Below, one piece after another: positions 21,170 through 33,279 of a stretch of DNA of 64,000 bases. Made by a program: the position numbers and the translations under genes. Positions within the stretch are counted from its first letter, which is position 1. Each line of letters starts with the position of its first letter. This stretch comes from Skeletonema tropicum (lineage: Eukaryota; Bacillariophyta; Thalassiosirophyceae; Thalassiosirales; Thalassiosiraceae). The notes under the pieces were generated by a model. The model ran no database searches and was not told where the DNA came from. It saw only the letters and a program-made list of their open reading frames with translations. The stretch lies in the NCBI GenBank assembly GCA_037178625.1, contig CM074141.1, forward strand, positions 930,001 to 994,000, in the 5' to 3' direction.

Positions 21170-24100
21170 ATGCCAAGAGTACATTGTATCAACAGAAAAT
21201 GGCTGAAGAAGCGCAAGCTGGAAGCATGTCTCCGTCAGGCCGAGCGGATGGCAGAAGAGGTATCGCTTTTGCCCTATCAGAACAGCGGCGCCGTCACCAC
21301 TAGCGGCGCTTGTCTGCCATCGTCTGCCAGAGATACTGCGCCTCCTCCGTATCATTCTTCCGTAGATCTTGTAGGCTTGGCACCAACCGGCCGTCATCGT
21401 GCACCTAAAAAAAGACGATCGGCGCGCCGTAGCCATGATGGGAAAAATGCCTTTGTCATAACACCTCGAGGCGAGGTAACGGCACCTCATAATGTCGATG
21501 AGGACAGCGTCATTTCTGACACACCGGTGCGGAATACCCGCAAGAGGAAGCTGCGTTCTGGGGCAAGAAGTCTTGCTATTTCTGAGGCTATATCTGTTGG
21601 GATTGTGCCACATGATAATGATTTGTAAGTGTCTTCACAATTTATACTGCTTCCAACATGCCAACCTTGAATTACCGCTTCCTCAAACTGCATCGACCTC
21701 TCATTTATTACATGACATTGCATTGATATCTGACTCTGTATTTGTTTTGCTCTCTATGACCATTTTGACAAATGTCACCACATACTCCTAACATAATAAT
21801 TACGCAGCATTTGCCTTGGAGCAGCAGGTAGCAGCCGCGGAGTTAGCACCAACAATGCAGGATATCAGAAAGTTCGCGAATGGGCAAACAGCCGTAAAGA
21901 TGACTATGATCTTGTCGAAAAGAAGTCTACAGTGCTGCAAGAAGCATTGGATATACTAAGTGAGTTGGATCCACCAGGAAGAATTCTTCAGAAGAGGAGG
22001 CATGGAGAGGAGGAGTACTGGGCAGAGCTTGAAGGGAAAGACGCTATTGCAAAGATCAAGTACTACTGTTTCCAAAGAAATCATGACATACGTGGCGATA
22101 GTAGTGATGTGTCTCCTATTCGTAGTAGTGAGGTATCTCCTGCTGAAGATCCTCTCACATTTCACCCAAGCTCTCCTGAAAGGGAAGATGTCATCTCGGA
22201 AGTGAATGTAATCCCAGAGAGACAAGAGACAATCCAGATGAACCCAGTGTCGGAGAGGGATGAGGTGACGAAGATTCTGAATAGTATGGTCACAGTAGTG
22301 GACTTCGTGGCAAATGACGAAGCTCTCAGTACACATGTCGACGAGGAATGGTTGATCGAAGAGAAGCAAGTGCAAACACTCCTCGAAGAAGCATTCAAAC
22401 AAGCGAATGTAACAAATGACTACGCACGATGGAGCTCCCTTCAAGACCACTCTGATGCGATCAAGAGTTCTTTCATTTTTGATCCCACTTTCGATCCCAC
22501 TTTCCAGCTCTGGTGGAATGACTTCGATAGCAGGACTTGCAGACTTCCAAGCGAATGCATCAAAGTGATAACATCCTTTTGCAGGCAACAGCGTATGGCA
22601 TCGTACTACACTCAAGATGTAGCAGTGCTCGCCCCACCTGGGAAACTAGGAATCGTTCTAGAGATAGATAGCACAGGATATGCACCCACAGCAATGTAGT
22701 TAGGGAGGCTGCGAGTATCGAGCGTCTATGGCATCGCAAGTTTGTCCGGGTGACCGCATAGTTGCAATTGATGATGAAGACGTAAGTCAAATGAGCGTCC
22801 AGGAGATTTTATCAATAATGACAAGAAAGAATGACAACGACAAGGTTCTTGTGATCAAGCCAAGCCTCACCAGCACGATTGAATTCACGAAGTACCAGGA
22901 CGCCCCGCCTTCACCTTCCTTTCAATCCAACGTGGAGATGTTGTTATTCTCATACGTGAAAGCACACATCACAGCAAACCGTATGAGGTACAATGAAGTT
23001 CGTGTTCTCCTGCAACTACCACCTCGCATTCTTTGCGAAGTCGTAGGCTGTACAGGATACGGGTCAAACTTCGACAAAGACAAAGCATGGAGCTCAGTAG
23101 TCCCAAAACTTGCAAACTGGTGGGTCACCGTGATCGACAGCAAACGCACGCAAAGCTTTGATGTGACTACTTCGATGAAGGCTTTCCTTCAAATCGTACC
23201 GGACAAGACTTCATCCACTCTCGAGGGCATAAACATGACGAAGATACAGGAAATCTGTGATTGCGTCAAGGCTTACATCACAGTAAATCAACTGCAGTAT
23301 GAAGATGTTGGTGATTTGCTCCGTTTACGTCCTTCTTCTGTTCTAGAATTAGTGGGTCATGAATTACGTGAACTACACAATGAGCTGGGGTCGTACAAAT
23401 TTGGTCTTGCCTTGTCTCAGGCTAAGAAACATGTCCTGTATTGGTTCGAGCTCAAGAGTGTTGCCACCATTGATGAAGAAATTGATTCGTTGAACATTGA
23501 CACTCAACAAGCTCTCGAGGCCATAGTTGAAGGCAAAGTTGTCGAGGTGAAAGTGACACAAGATTCGTCCCTTGAATCCACAGCTACTCAACATCGAAGC
23601 AACAGCCGTGACCACGCAAATGATGACGATCACAGAATCGCACAAGTCATCAAACATGCAGCATCCCTGTCTCATTGTGAGAAAACACAAAAAGGATGTT
23701 TGAATGCTATACGAAAGTATGTTGCCAGTGAAAAGTTGAAATCGCTCACTTTGTACAATATGCTTGCGCATGCCATCGCAAATGCCTTGAAGTCTCATCC
23801 CGAACGTTGCAATATTCAAGCAGAAGCACTTTCGACGTTCAGTCAAATCGTGTGGTCACTTCCCGCTGCTGCAAAACAGATGGTCAACGAAGAAGGATAT
23901 TTGCAGCTAGCAGTCAAAGCCATGGAAAGGCATTCATCACATTCAAAGACGCAACAAAGTGCATGCGAGCTTTTCGTAGCGCTATCTTACGACAAGACCT
24001 GTTGTCAGGCCATGCTCGATTCTGACGTGATATCCTCTGTCTTGATGTCAATCAAAGGATGCCTCAAGAAGAGTCAACCCAAAGCATTGGCTTCAGGTTT

Positions 24101-24659
24101 GTTGTTTTTGCAAAATATGGCTGTGATTTCGCTGGAGAATGTTGCGAATGCAATACTGAGAGAGGAGAACGTCCTCTCCACACTTTTGCGAACAATTCAA
24201 ACGAAAACTTCAAGCACCAACCTCTTGATCTCTTTGTTTGGATTACTTTCAAACCTTGCGCTCCACGCTGACGTAAGAAGTCGAATTGAAAATGCAGGAG
24301 GGGTGGACATTATACAGGATAAGCTCGCGTCTATCAAGAACGCTCAACTATTGTTGCTTGCATTGAAGACCCTCCTCAACATGGCTCTCAACGCAACAGT
24401 AGTGAAGACACTCGCTGAAAATGGCTGCGCCTATGAAATCGTTGCTCATGCGAATGCTCGTGCCTCTAGAGACAATCCTGATCTACTCCTCGTCTCTCTT
24501 GGTTTGTTGGACAAGCTGATCGATACGGAAGTTACAGCGAACCAAAATGAAGTAGAATCGGGTGCCGAATCCATCGCCCTGGCTGCTCTTGCCGACCACC
24601 CTAGCAACAGAAAACTTCGCTCCGTAGCAATTTCAGTTCTGCAAAGAGTCTCAGAGTAG
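21170..24659 (+). CDS. DUF6824-like / PDZ / armadillo-repeat protein, one intron, frame broken at the PDZ
   Basis: Probable scaffold protein. The N-terminus MPRVHCINRKWLKKRKLEAC is shared with the paralogue at 33595-34593. A 183-base intron (21625-21807, gtaagt to acgcag, with a cctaac branch-like site) joins NDF to ICLGAAGSSRGVS. The joined exon gives a domain with YQKVREWANSRKDDYD, RILQKRRHGEEEYWAELEGK and AIAKI, matching the layout of the diatom-expanded DUF6824 family. A PDZ domain begins with LAPPGKLGIVLEID and continues as VCPGDRIVAIDDEDVSQM; between them near 22690-22730 the frame shifts twice. Two copies of a helical module follow (VKAHITANRMRYNEVRVLLQ and VKAYITVNQLQYEDVGDLLR). The C-terminal 300 residues are armadillo-like (LLISLFGLLSNLALHADVRS). 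The DUF name is from memory. Confidence 0.7.
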
Positions 24660-25076
24660 AAAATCATGCAGCACAGTTCTGCAAACGAAGATGCACTGCT
24701 TACCATAGATAAGTAGGCACGGGCAGGTAATGTGAATACATACTCTACTGCCAATCAGATCACCCCTGGTCATTTTCAATAGGAGATCACAATCTTGTCT
24801 AATTGATAATGTATAAAAATATCATACAACATTTGAGAACAACGAGGCTGCAGTGTACGAAATTTTAAAGTCGAAAGATGCCTCTCTTTGCCATTGCAAG
24901 ATAATAACTTTACTGACACATAAGCCACAAGGCTTACCGACCGCGGACCCGACCCGCTCTCCTTCTACCTCAGCCCAGACTTATAGCCCACGCACGCAAG
25001 CAAAGCCCATGAATAGAAGTACAAACAGCATTGACGAACGCGCAGCGAAAAACAAAAAATACAAAAAACAACAACC
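24660..25076. other. Intergenic, 417 bases
   Basis: No gene seen. The end contains an A-rich leader (aaaaaacaacaacc) immediately before the next start codon. Confidence 0.5.
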
Positions 25077-25924
25077 ATGTCGATCAGTGGAGTACTGCAA
25101 GCGTTATTATGTGCACAGATAGTTCTTGTCACTATCCACGCGTTTACCACCACCAGCCTGTCTCCACAACGAGCATTCTCTCAGGGATTCGCACTGAATA
25201 ATAATGATGCTGCCGATGAGCAGCAGCAACAACAACAACAAACAATCTCCGTAGAAGACCAGCTGTTTCTCGAGCGGTTCAAACGCCGAAGAAACGAGGC
25301 AGCTCTCAAAGTACAATCCGAGAAGCTACAGGCGACCACCGTCCAATGCCACCTACTTTCAAGACCCCAAGAATGTCATCACATCCATTCTCAGTGGACT
25401 ATTGCAACCACATGCACCAATACCATCTATTCGGCTATGAAATTCTCTATCAATCGTCCACGGAACATTGGCAGGATGTGCTGCGAAAGAGTGTGGGTGC
25501 TCCAATCGGAACGGAAACGGAGCTTATTTATCGTGCATTAAGTACATCGATGGAACGCGGTGGTCATAATCAATTTGGGATTTTGGTGGGACTTGGAACA
25601 GATCATCATCGTAACAATGTTGTTGATGTTGCCGCTGCTGCTGCTGCTGCCTCTTCGTCTGAAACAGCGGAACAATCATCGAATAATAATGACTATTACA
25701 CAATTGAGTTTCCTTGGGACACACTTGATTATTATGATGGGACCGCCTGGCTCGAATGCCGATTGCGTGACAAATTTTCGGATGAATTATTGTGTGTATT
25801 AGGCTGGTCTCTTGAGAAATCATCCGATGGATCCTGGCTCATAGATGGCATTGACTGGCAAGATTTTAGAGAGAGGTATCGTCCTGGCGTTGGACGTGAA
25901 GAGTGGGAGCGGATCTGTGGTTGA
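25077..25924 (+). CDS. Plastid- or secretory-targeted hypothetical protein, frame broken
   Basis: Starts MSISGVLQALLCAQIVLVTI followed by HAFTTTSLS, an ER signal with an HAF-T cleavage motif like diatom plastid presequences. A glutamine run follows. The protein continues in a second frame with ATYFQDPKNVITSILSGLLQ and then in a third with FGYEILYQSSTEHWQDVLRK, WDTLDYYDGTAWLECRLRD and a C-terminal DFRERYRPGVGREEWERICG. The two changes (about 25340 and 25435) each equal one extra base. I do not recognise the family. The amphipathic, tryptophan-rich C-terminal part looks folded and conserved. Confidence 0.55.
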
Positions 25925-26052
25925 ACATACAATATGGATGTAGTGTATGGTAGTTGTACAAACTGCATGTGCAGTTGTTGCATTATCTTGCAAAATATAT
26001 AATGTAAACTAAATTAATTAAAGTAATGACAGCATCTTCATAATAGCAGAGT

Positions 26053-27824
26053 TCAAAAGGAAAACTGACGTTTCACACTGCATCGTCGATTGTCCACCGA
26101 CACAGTTCTATCACCAACACTTGACGTGATCGACGTGACATCGTCACTAATTCTCTTTGTAACCGCCATCTCGACATGATTGAAATTGTCATCAGTACTA
26201 CAGGACACCACTCCTCCCCTAGATGAAGAGAATTGATTGACATCTCTTCTCGAACGTGCATGTTGCCATTTATAAAGCAGTTTCATATCATCCAGAGATA
26301 AATGATCATCACCTGTATCCTCGGATGTGGAGGGTGTGACTGTAATGGCAATTTGGTGCGGGATCCTCTTCTTCTTGTCGCTTGCTGCTGCATCCTTCGT
26401 TGCAACAGTATCACTGCTGTTGTTTCCCCTTCGTAGTGCAGATAAAACTTTTGTCTTGAGTGTCTTGGGACTGCAAGAAGGATTTCTTGTGGACAAACCC
26501 TCGAGGCCTTTTGTCAACTCCTTCATTGAAAAGGCACTCTCATTATTTGCTTTCTTGTTGTTACTGCGCCCTTTGTGATTGGTAGTACTGTACCCCGATA
26601 CAGTGTGATGGCGTTGTTGTTGTTCTTGCTTTTGAAATTGTCTTGCCATGTACTCTCCTTCAATACAGTAATCCTCCTCCGTTACCTCCATTCCCATTTG
26701 AGATAATGATCGATCTGGGCGAAGCTCCGTCTCAATGGGTGCAGAGTGATACCCTACCGATGAGGAGGAGTACTGACTACCCTCTGTGATATCTACTTCA
26801 AAGTATGTTGGTGGTGCAGACCTTCGAACAACAGCTGGTGGTGGGACCACTTTTCGAGTAGACGACGACTTTCCAGACGGTGGAAGAGTCGATGGTGACC
26901 CTCCGTGCGATGTCGGTTTTCTCACTGCCAGTCACCAAAGACTTGTTGTTAGGTGGCGTTACTGCTTGCGACTGTGCCGATACCGACTGCCGCAGTCTAA
27001 TTAAATGTTTCATCTTCTTTTCTTTTCTTTTCACCTCCTCTTTCCGATGATTGCTGTGCAGATGAGGATTGTCCCTTCTTATTGATCTTGTCAATCAACT
27101 TGCGCTCCACGCCAAAGTCTTCATATGCGCTTTCTTGCGAATATTTGTAATTGCAGTCATAGGAAGAGCACGATTGTGGTTGTTGTTGCCGGGAAATCAT
27201 TGCTTTGTCGTGAATGTTGTTGTTGTTGTTGCTTAGCAGCTGATCACGTGATGAGTAGGAATACGATGATTCGGCATCACTCCCAGAGTGGTCTTGAACA
27301 GCTTTGTCCAAAATTTCGCCATTCAATAATAGTATTGCAGCAGCTGCAGGCGACGTTTGACCTTTGCATTTCTCCTCTCCATGAGAGCCACTAATCGAGA
27401 GTAATGATGGCGTAGAACGAGAACGAGTCTTCGGCAATGATTTCATAGTGCAAAGTGGAGGCGAGGTTCGATTTCGATATACTGCCGACTTGCGTCGTCC
27501 AATATGATTTTGGCGGTTATGGTTGCTCTTCTCGTGCTTGGGTGACACTGGCGGTGGAGAAGACGGAGCTGACTGCGGTGGACTGAAGCAATAACCAGGA
27601 GGCGTAACGACGTTCGTGGATGGAGATTTACAAGCGGCAATGGGGCTGAGTATCATGTCTTTGATGTTGTGACCTGTCGATATGGTTGATTCAGTTGAGG
27701 TTGATCGCTCCTGCTTGTTTAATGATGATGGAAAGATCTTTAGATCCTTGCTGTTGCTGCTGCTTCGATTATTGTTGTGGTTGCTTTTCATGTTGATGAC
27801 TGTACTGATGTGCGCTTGCATCAC
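26053..27824 (-). CDS. Serine-rich, largely disordered hypothetical protein, frame broken
   Basis: Encoded from about 27824 (MMQAHISTVINMKS; the internal ATG at 27791 is an alternative start) to the stop at 26053, about 590 codons. Composition is Ser/Pro/Asn/Gln-rich with proline clusters (PPQSAPSSPPPVSP) and basic patches. Two frame changes, near 27000 and 26930, each equal one extra base; the linking segment HLIRLRQSVSAQSQAVTPPN keeps the same composition. No domain is recognised. The SALRRGNNSSDT and DHLSLDDMKLLYKWQHAR segments are the most structured parts. It could be a regulatory or cytoskeletal adaptor, but this is only a guess. Confidence 0.5.
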
Positions 27825-28545
27825 TCTGATCGGAGTTGGCGATCAAACTTTCATCCAACGCCGCTATGGTAGAAGCTCACTTCTTTCTGATCTGGTGCAT
27901 AAAGTTCAGAACAATCCTGTGAGCGTATATTGTGGTGCCAATCAACTCGTGGACAGCAGGTACCTCAACACGAGCCGGAGTGTAACGGCATGGAAGGAAT
28001 GGGAGCGGAGTACAGCGAGTATTATTAGTGGGCGGAGTTGGTGATCATGTAAACGGAGTTCGTGGTTTTCGCAAAAAATGAGAACATGCCAACCACGACT
28101 CGATAATGAGAAACTGCATGCTGCTCAGAGTGGCGGTGAATGAACGAACATGGCAAGAGAATGAATATGAAGAAAATGGGAACCGATGAGACAACATGCG
28201 TCTGTAGAAGATCAAAAACTACTTTGACCTCAGCCTCGCTCGCCCACCAAGCAAGTCACTGCACTCCTATTATTACCTAAAATGGGCAAGTTCAGATCCA
28301 GCTTGCCCAGTAAATAGCTCCTGAATACCATCCTAAACTAATCACTTATTTATTTATTTTTAGTCACAGACAGGACACCTCGGGTCTTGCTTTCAATGCT
28401 TAAAGGGGCGGCAGCACAAGAAAGCTCGCTCAGACAGGGGATGACGGAAAAGTGGGGATATATGTTGTAGTCCGGACACACGCTTGCCTGACCATCACGC
28501 ACCACAACACTTGCGAAAAGTTGGGTTGGTAATTGTAAGTTGACA

Positions 28546-28870
28546 TTGGAGATTGGAGCAAGCCTACTTCTACAATAAAGCAGGTTTTGTAGTCCAGAAG
28601 GTAGAAGGTGATCATTACCATTACCAGGGAGCGAGACCAGGGAATGAATATCTATTGATGAATAACAAAACACATTCAACTAAAGACAACCCTACCCATA
28701 CTATTTCTATTATTTGACTGAACTGGCTTTGAGCAAACTCCCGTACACTGGGACCATTATTTGTGAGCTGCTAAAATCACAAGAGAATACAGATACAGAC
28801 ATCAACATCAACTATGGAACCACCAGTAGTAGACCGTCCAGCAGTATCCCGGTCACTGCAGAGAGAGAGA
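28546..28870 (+). pseudogene. Truncated duplicate of the methyltransferase gene leader and first codons
   Basis: Matches about 29090-29440: the ctacaataaagcaggtt block, gatcattaccattaccaggg, ttatttgactgaactggc, and an ATG at 28814 that starts MEPPVVDRPAVSRSLQRERE, parallel to MEPPIVDVDRPEIP in the real gene. The similarity stops before the membrane helix, so it cannot encode the enzyme. The downstream copy is the functional one. Confidence 0.65.
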
Positions 28871-28930
28871 GAGGACGATTAGTGTCAAGCTGAGTGGATG
28901 CGCGTCTGGTTTCTGCGTTATTATTATGAT

Positions 28931-28972
28931 TGTGGTAAGTTGTTGCTTTTCGCAAACAAGCGAAACAAGATA
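28931..28972 (+). repeat. 41-base dispersed repeat with hairpin, copy 1
   Basis: Starts tgtggtaagttgttgctttt and includes the inverted repeat cttttcgc / gcgaaac around acaa. A near-identical copy is at 30904-30945 on the same strand. The tg-gtaagt at its start looks like a 5' splice site, so the repeat could be the beginning of a duplicated intron. Confidence 0.7.
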
Positions 28973-29368
28973 AAAATATATGGGATTCTCATCTTCTGTA
29001 TTGCCCCACTTGTTACACATTACTTCTTCCTTCTTCCTTATCAGGCTATTGAAATTGGCATTGTAGATCATTGTTAATCGTATAAGTTGGCACTGGCTTG
29101 GAGAAGCCTGCATCTACAATAGAGCAGGTTGTAATCCAGAAGATAATATAACAAGAAATTTCAAAGTATTACAGTAGAAGGTGATCTTTACCAAGGAGCG
29201 AGACCAGGGAATAAAAAAAAATATTGTAACACCGCACAACACAATCAACAAAAGACAACTTACTATTATTTGACTGAACTGGCACTGTGCACAATCTCCA
29301 GTGCTGGGATCATTATATTTGAGCTGCTGAAACCACAGAGAACACAGACACAGACATCAACAGAAACT

Positions 29369-30385
29369 ATGGAACCACCAATAGTAGACGTAGACCGTCC
29401 AGAGATCCCGCGCCGCAACCAGTGGCCGTCACTGCAGAGAGAGAGAAGGAGTAGTCAAGTTTATTGGGCGCTTCTAGCAATTGTCGGCTTCGTTAATTTG
29501 ACGCTTCTCAAATTTGAGCCAATGGCCCGCAATTCAGTGCAATCTCAGAACAATGTAGTCTACCTTTCTAATTTGACCTCATGTGGCGATACAGTATTGG
29601 ATAATTTTGACAAATGGTTTGACGAGAAACGCCTGGAACGAGTGAAAGCTATGTCCTCAGGATTGGGGAACAGGGTGTTATTTGACATTTATGAACCGGA
29701 GGCAACATGTTTCAGTGAGGAACGCTTCGGGTCTAATAGTGGTGTTAGACATAATGCATATGGTGACGGTCCAAAGTTCATTTGTGGAGTGGATTTCATC
29801 GCTCACCAGGTGGCCCACAATGATAAAAAATGCCTTGTGTATTCCGTTGGTAGTCAGAATAAAATTCAATTTGAGAAATCTGTTCATACATTTCTGAGCG
29901 GTTGTGAGACCCACACGTTTGATCCAACTTTGAAATCAGCTTTTGTTGGTGAAGAGTATGCAACGTTTCACGATTGGGGACTTGGCGAGGATGGTGTTGA
30001 AGCAGAATTGAATGGCAAGTCGTGGAAAGGAAAGAGTTTTGAGACAGTAGTTAGGGAATTAGGCCATGAGAATCGCACGATTGATGTTTTAAAGATCGAT
30101 TGCGAAGGTTGCGAGTATGATGTAATGCCACCTCTGTTTGAGCTCATCTCATCTGGTAAAGTGCAAGTCGACCAACTCTTGATTGAGTTACACTTGGGTC
30201 CTGTCGCAAAAAATATCACCAAGTTGAAGGATTTTTTCTTGGGGGCGGATAAGGCTAAATTGCGTATCTTTCACAAAGAGCGAAACGGATGGGGCTGTGG
30301 AGGGAAGACATGTGCTGAGTATGCTTTCGCAAGTGAGTCCTTTCTTCGAGAAGCAAACAGGGATTCTATTTGCCCTAAGAAGTAG
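29369..30385 (+). CDS. Type II membrane protein with METTL24/FkbM-like methyltransferase domain
   Basis: 338 residues from ATG 29369, chosen because it is the first ATG of the frame. A short cytosolic tail rich in Arg/Glu is followed by one membrane helix (VYWALLAIVGFVNLTLL) and a luminal domain. That domain has FICGVDFIAHQVAHNDKKCL, the VYSVGS nucleotide-loop region, CETHTFDPT, VLKIDCEGCEYDVM and LLIELHLG, in the order seen in METTL24-like proteins (Methyltransf_22). The DxEGxEYD motif is typical of FkbM-like enzymes. It probably acts in the Golgi on a glycan or small molecule; the substrate is unknown. The frame is uninterrupted. Confidence 0.75.
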   Translation: MEPPIVDVDRPEIPRRNQWPSLQRERRSSQVYWALLAIVGFVNLTLLKFEPMARNSVQSQNNVVYLSNLTSCGDTVLDNFDKWFDEKRLERVKAMSSGLGNRVLFDIYEPEATCFSEERFGSNSGVRHNAYGDGPKFICGVDFIAHQVAHNDKKCLVYSVGSQNKIQFEKSVHTFLSGCETHTFDPTLKSAFVGEEYATFHDWGLGEDGVEAELNGKSWKGKSFETVVRELGHENRTIDVLKIDCEGCEYDVMPPLFELISSGKVQVDQLLIELHLGPVAKNITKLKDFFLGADKAKLRIFHKERNGWGCGGKTCAEYAFASESFLREANRDSICPKK

Positions 30386-31383
30386 TTATTTTTCAGTGGA
30401 GACAGAAACAGAAATGAATAAGTTTGTTGCAAGAGTCATCCTGCACCTGCGGTACTGTACAGTTTTAGCCCATGTCCACCGAATGTAAGAGGAGTAGCAT
30501 TTCAAATAATCCCAATCATAGTTATTAGACCACGTGTCCTATTACCAACACAACAACCTCGATCTAGGAATGTGTCGATGATATGAATTCAATAGAAGGG
30601 AATGGGAGCTGACTGCTGGATGGGCCGTGGCGAATGAGAAAATGATCTGTAGGTGTAGGATGGGTCGACCGCAGGCCCCACCAAGACCAAGGGCGTCTTC
30701 GGGCACAACCGAGCCCCTCCTGTTTTGAATTCTCCTTTCTCCATTGATTTTGATTATCCATCCATTGGGACCATCATTATCCATACTCGTTTCTGAGAGA
30801 GAGTATATATAGCTACAACTACATACATATGTAACTTCTACTCATGTGCAATGGTGTGTGCAAGAGAGTGTGCTGTTGTCAGCTGTCTATATCTGGTTCT
30901 GGTTTGTGGTAAGTTGTTGCTTTTCGCTAACAAGCGAAACAAGATCAAAATAAAGGGATTTTATGCACCCCAAGAGCGAGACACGCCGCGCGCGCCCAGC
31001 CAGTCGCACATAACACCAACACCAACACGAATCCAAGCGGTCCAGGGCCAAGGAACATCTTCCATCTTTGTACAATATCAAGAATCAAAGCACAAAACAC
31101 TATCAACAACAATACCAAGCACAATCCGGTCATTGTAGTCTGAGCTGTTTCCGTTTCCTGTCCGCCTCTATCCCACCGATCCTGTAGCATTCCAAAGCTT
31201 TTTTCAAAGAGCAAAGAGCACAACATTAACATCACGGTTTGTCGACTATTTGAGTATCTCTGTTAAACGAGTCACTGTTGTCGGCGAACGGCGATTGAAA
31301 CAAAAGAGCATAAATATTATATCACAAGATATAAATAATAGTAGGCACGCTGCTTCTCCAATAACAACACCAATTTTAAAATA
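30386..31383. other. Intergenic, 1 kb
   Basis: No gene seen. It contains the second copy of a dispersed element at about 30683-30742 (similar to 2000-2055) and the second 41-base hairpin repeat at 30904-30945. Near 30985 there is a short GC-rich cgccgcgcgcgcccag patch. Confidence 0.55.
30904..30945 (+). repeat. 41-base dispersed repeat with hairpin, copy 2
   Basis: Direct copy of 28931-28972 with two or three differences, again starting at a tgtg-gtaagt junction. Confidence 0.7.
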
Positions 31384-33279
31384 ATGACTCTATCCAACGA
31401 AGGCCAAGACCCCTCCACGCCCCAACGAACCGGCCTAGCCCACCGACGCCACCACTCCATTGCCAATGACACCATAATCAACAACGACATGCCCACCGCT
31501 CCTCACTCTGCCCCCCGCATTGGTAGATCCTCCGGCGGTAGTCGAGTTGGTCGACACAGTCGTCACGCGACGCATTCTCACTTTGATTTGGAATCTACCT
31601 TTCGCAATGACGACGACGCCAAACATCACTCATCGGCAGCAGCAATGGCCATGGCACAATATTTGGACACGGTCGAATCCTCCGATCAAGTACAAGATAT
31701 ATGTTCCTTCCAAGATGTCACTTTAGATGATGCTGAGAATGGAAAACACAACAAACGTAAACATCACAATCGACATCCCAGTTCCGATAGCTTTCACAGC
31801 AATACTACTAGTAGTATTCCAGTAGGAGAATCACCGCGAAGAGCACGTCGAATGTATTATCTACTCCCCATGATGTGGAAACATCGTTATCCAATTATAG
31901 CATGTGTGGCTACATTTTTGGCATGTGTGATTGTTATTTCGACAAGTGTGAAGAGTTCCATGAGTGGTGTGGATTCTTCGGGGAATCATTGGACGAAGAA
32001 GGATCCAACTCAACAATTGGGAGGAGTAGTGGTGGTGGTGGATGAGACTAATAATGGGGATATGGAGATGGTGGGTCCTCCTTTGGAAATTGATAGTGAT
32101 CCTGTAGAAGTTTATGATTATAGTGGTGGTGGTGGTGGTGGTAGTGGAAAATTTGGTACGATTCATCAACCGCAGCAACCACCACCACAATTAGATGAGG
32201 ATGGTGGAGCACTCATACTTGGACCTGGTGGTGTATACGAAGAAGACGAAGAACCATCAACATCCTCTTCCTCCTCTTCCTCTTCTTCTCGTACACCCTG
32301 TATGACCACAGAGGAATGTGAAGCACGAGCCGACTTACTCGGTTTCCCCACCTACGAGGAAGGACCATTTGTCTCCAAGGGTTGTTATTATGAGGGGAGT
32401 GTCGTGTATTGGGGGGTTGGTGCCACAACTACCAATGATGATGAGAAGGAGAATGATTTAACCTTGGAGGAATTGAGTGCTCCGTTGGATGGTACCATTG
32501 GTAGTAGTAAGAATCGGCTGTGGTGTGATGAGGATGAGTTGAAAATTGCAATTGATAAGGTTACTGCGGCATTGTCCATTGCGGAAGGAAAGATTGATGT
32601 TGAAGAAAGTAGTAATGCGGAGACTACTGTCAACGAGGAAGACATTGAATTTGTAGAAGTTGAAGAATTAGTGCATGATCCGGATGGTGTGGCAATCGTG
32701 GGTGAACCATTAACCATTGAAGAAGATACCGAAGATGAGGAAGGTGGTGCGTTGATCGTGGGTGAACCATTAACCATAGAAGAAGATACCGAAGATGAGG
32801 AAGGTGGTGCGTTGACTGTTGGGGCACCACTCCAAGTTGACTCCGATCCAGATGATGACATTGACGCAGAATGGTATGCTACCGATACAGAACTTTATAT
32901 ATCGCTTCTTGCTGAGGGAATGGGACCTCACGAGACTGCCAGTAAATTTTGCGAGAACAAGAATAAATCACTGTGCAATTACAATGATTACTGCCCAGAA
33001 GGTAAATCTACAAAAGTGTATCAAGGAGGACCAGATGGGAACTGGATTGACAACTCTGCAGAATCAGAACAGTGGGCACCAGTTCTTGCTCACAGTAGTC
33101 AATCAGATGCAGAAAAGTGGGTGCAAGTGGGTAAAATTGTGGATGGTGGAGATGCATCCGAAAACTTTGGACAATGTTGGACGTATGAAGATTGGATGAA
33201 TCGGGATGATGCTGACATGAATGTGGAGGATGACATTGAGGAATCGCATCGGAGGTTCTTTTTATGCTGTGAGAATTGA
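31384..33279 (+). CDS. Acidic type II membrane protein with Cys-rich diatom-type domains
   Basis: 631 residues, uninterrupted, from ATG 31384. Residues 1-165 are cytosolic and His/Ser-rich; a single membrane helix lies around 168-187 (YPIIACVATFLACVIVISTS). The exterior region has a glycine run and two perfect 20-residue acidic repeats based on VGEPLTIEEDTEDEEGGAL. Two Cys-containing modules follow. One runs from CMTTEECEARADLLGF to KGCYYEG. The C-terminal one has ASKFCENKNKSLCNYNDYCP, WAPVLAHSS, WVQVG, FGQCWTY and RRFFLCCEN. The C-terminal layout resembles a domain common in diatom surface proteins (DUF7495-like, named from memory). It may act at the cell surface or silica vesicle, but this is unproven. 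Confidence 0.65.
   Translation: MTLSNEGQDPSTPQRTGLAHRRHHSIANDTIINNDMPTAPHSAPRIGRSSGGSRVGRHSRHATHSHFDLESTFRNDDDAKHHSSAAAMAMAQYLDTVESSDQVQDICSFQDVTLDDAENGKHNKRKHHNRHPSSDSFHSNTTSSIPVGESPRRARRMYYLLPMMWKHRYPIIACVATFLACVIVISTSVKSSMSGVDSSGNHWTKKDPTQQLGGVVVVVDETNNGDMEMVGPPLEIDSDPVEVYDYSGGGGGGSGKFGTIHQPQQPPPQLDEDGGALILGPGGVYEEDEEPSTSSSSSSSSSRTPCMTTEECEARADLLGFPTYEEGPFVSKGCYYEGSVVYWGVGATTTNDDEKENDLTLEELSAPLDGTIGSSKNRLWCDEDELKIAIDKVTAALSIAEGKIDVEESSNAETTVNEEDIEFVEVEELVHDPDGVAIVGEPLTIEEDTEDEEGGALIVGEPLTIEEDTEDEEGGALTVGAPLQVDSDPDDDIDAEWYATDTELYISLLAEGMGPHETASKFCENKNKSLCNYNDYCPEGKSTKVYQGGPDGNWIDNSAESEQWAPVLAHSSQSDAEKWVQVGKIVDGGDASENFGQCWTYEDWMNRDDADMNVEDDIEESHRRFFLCCEN

Larger units (their letters stand above)
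27825..29368. other. Intergenic with a partial duplication of the methyltransferase 5' end
   Basis: No complete gene. It contains a decayed copy of the downstream gene's leader and first codons at about 28546-28870, and a 41-base repeat at 28931-28972 shared with 30904-30945. Confidence 0.55.
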
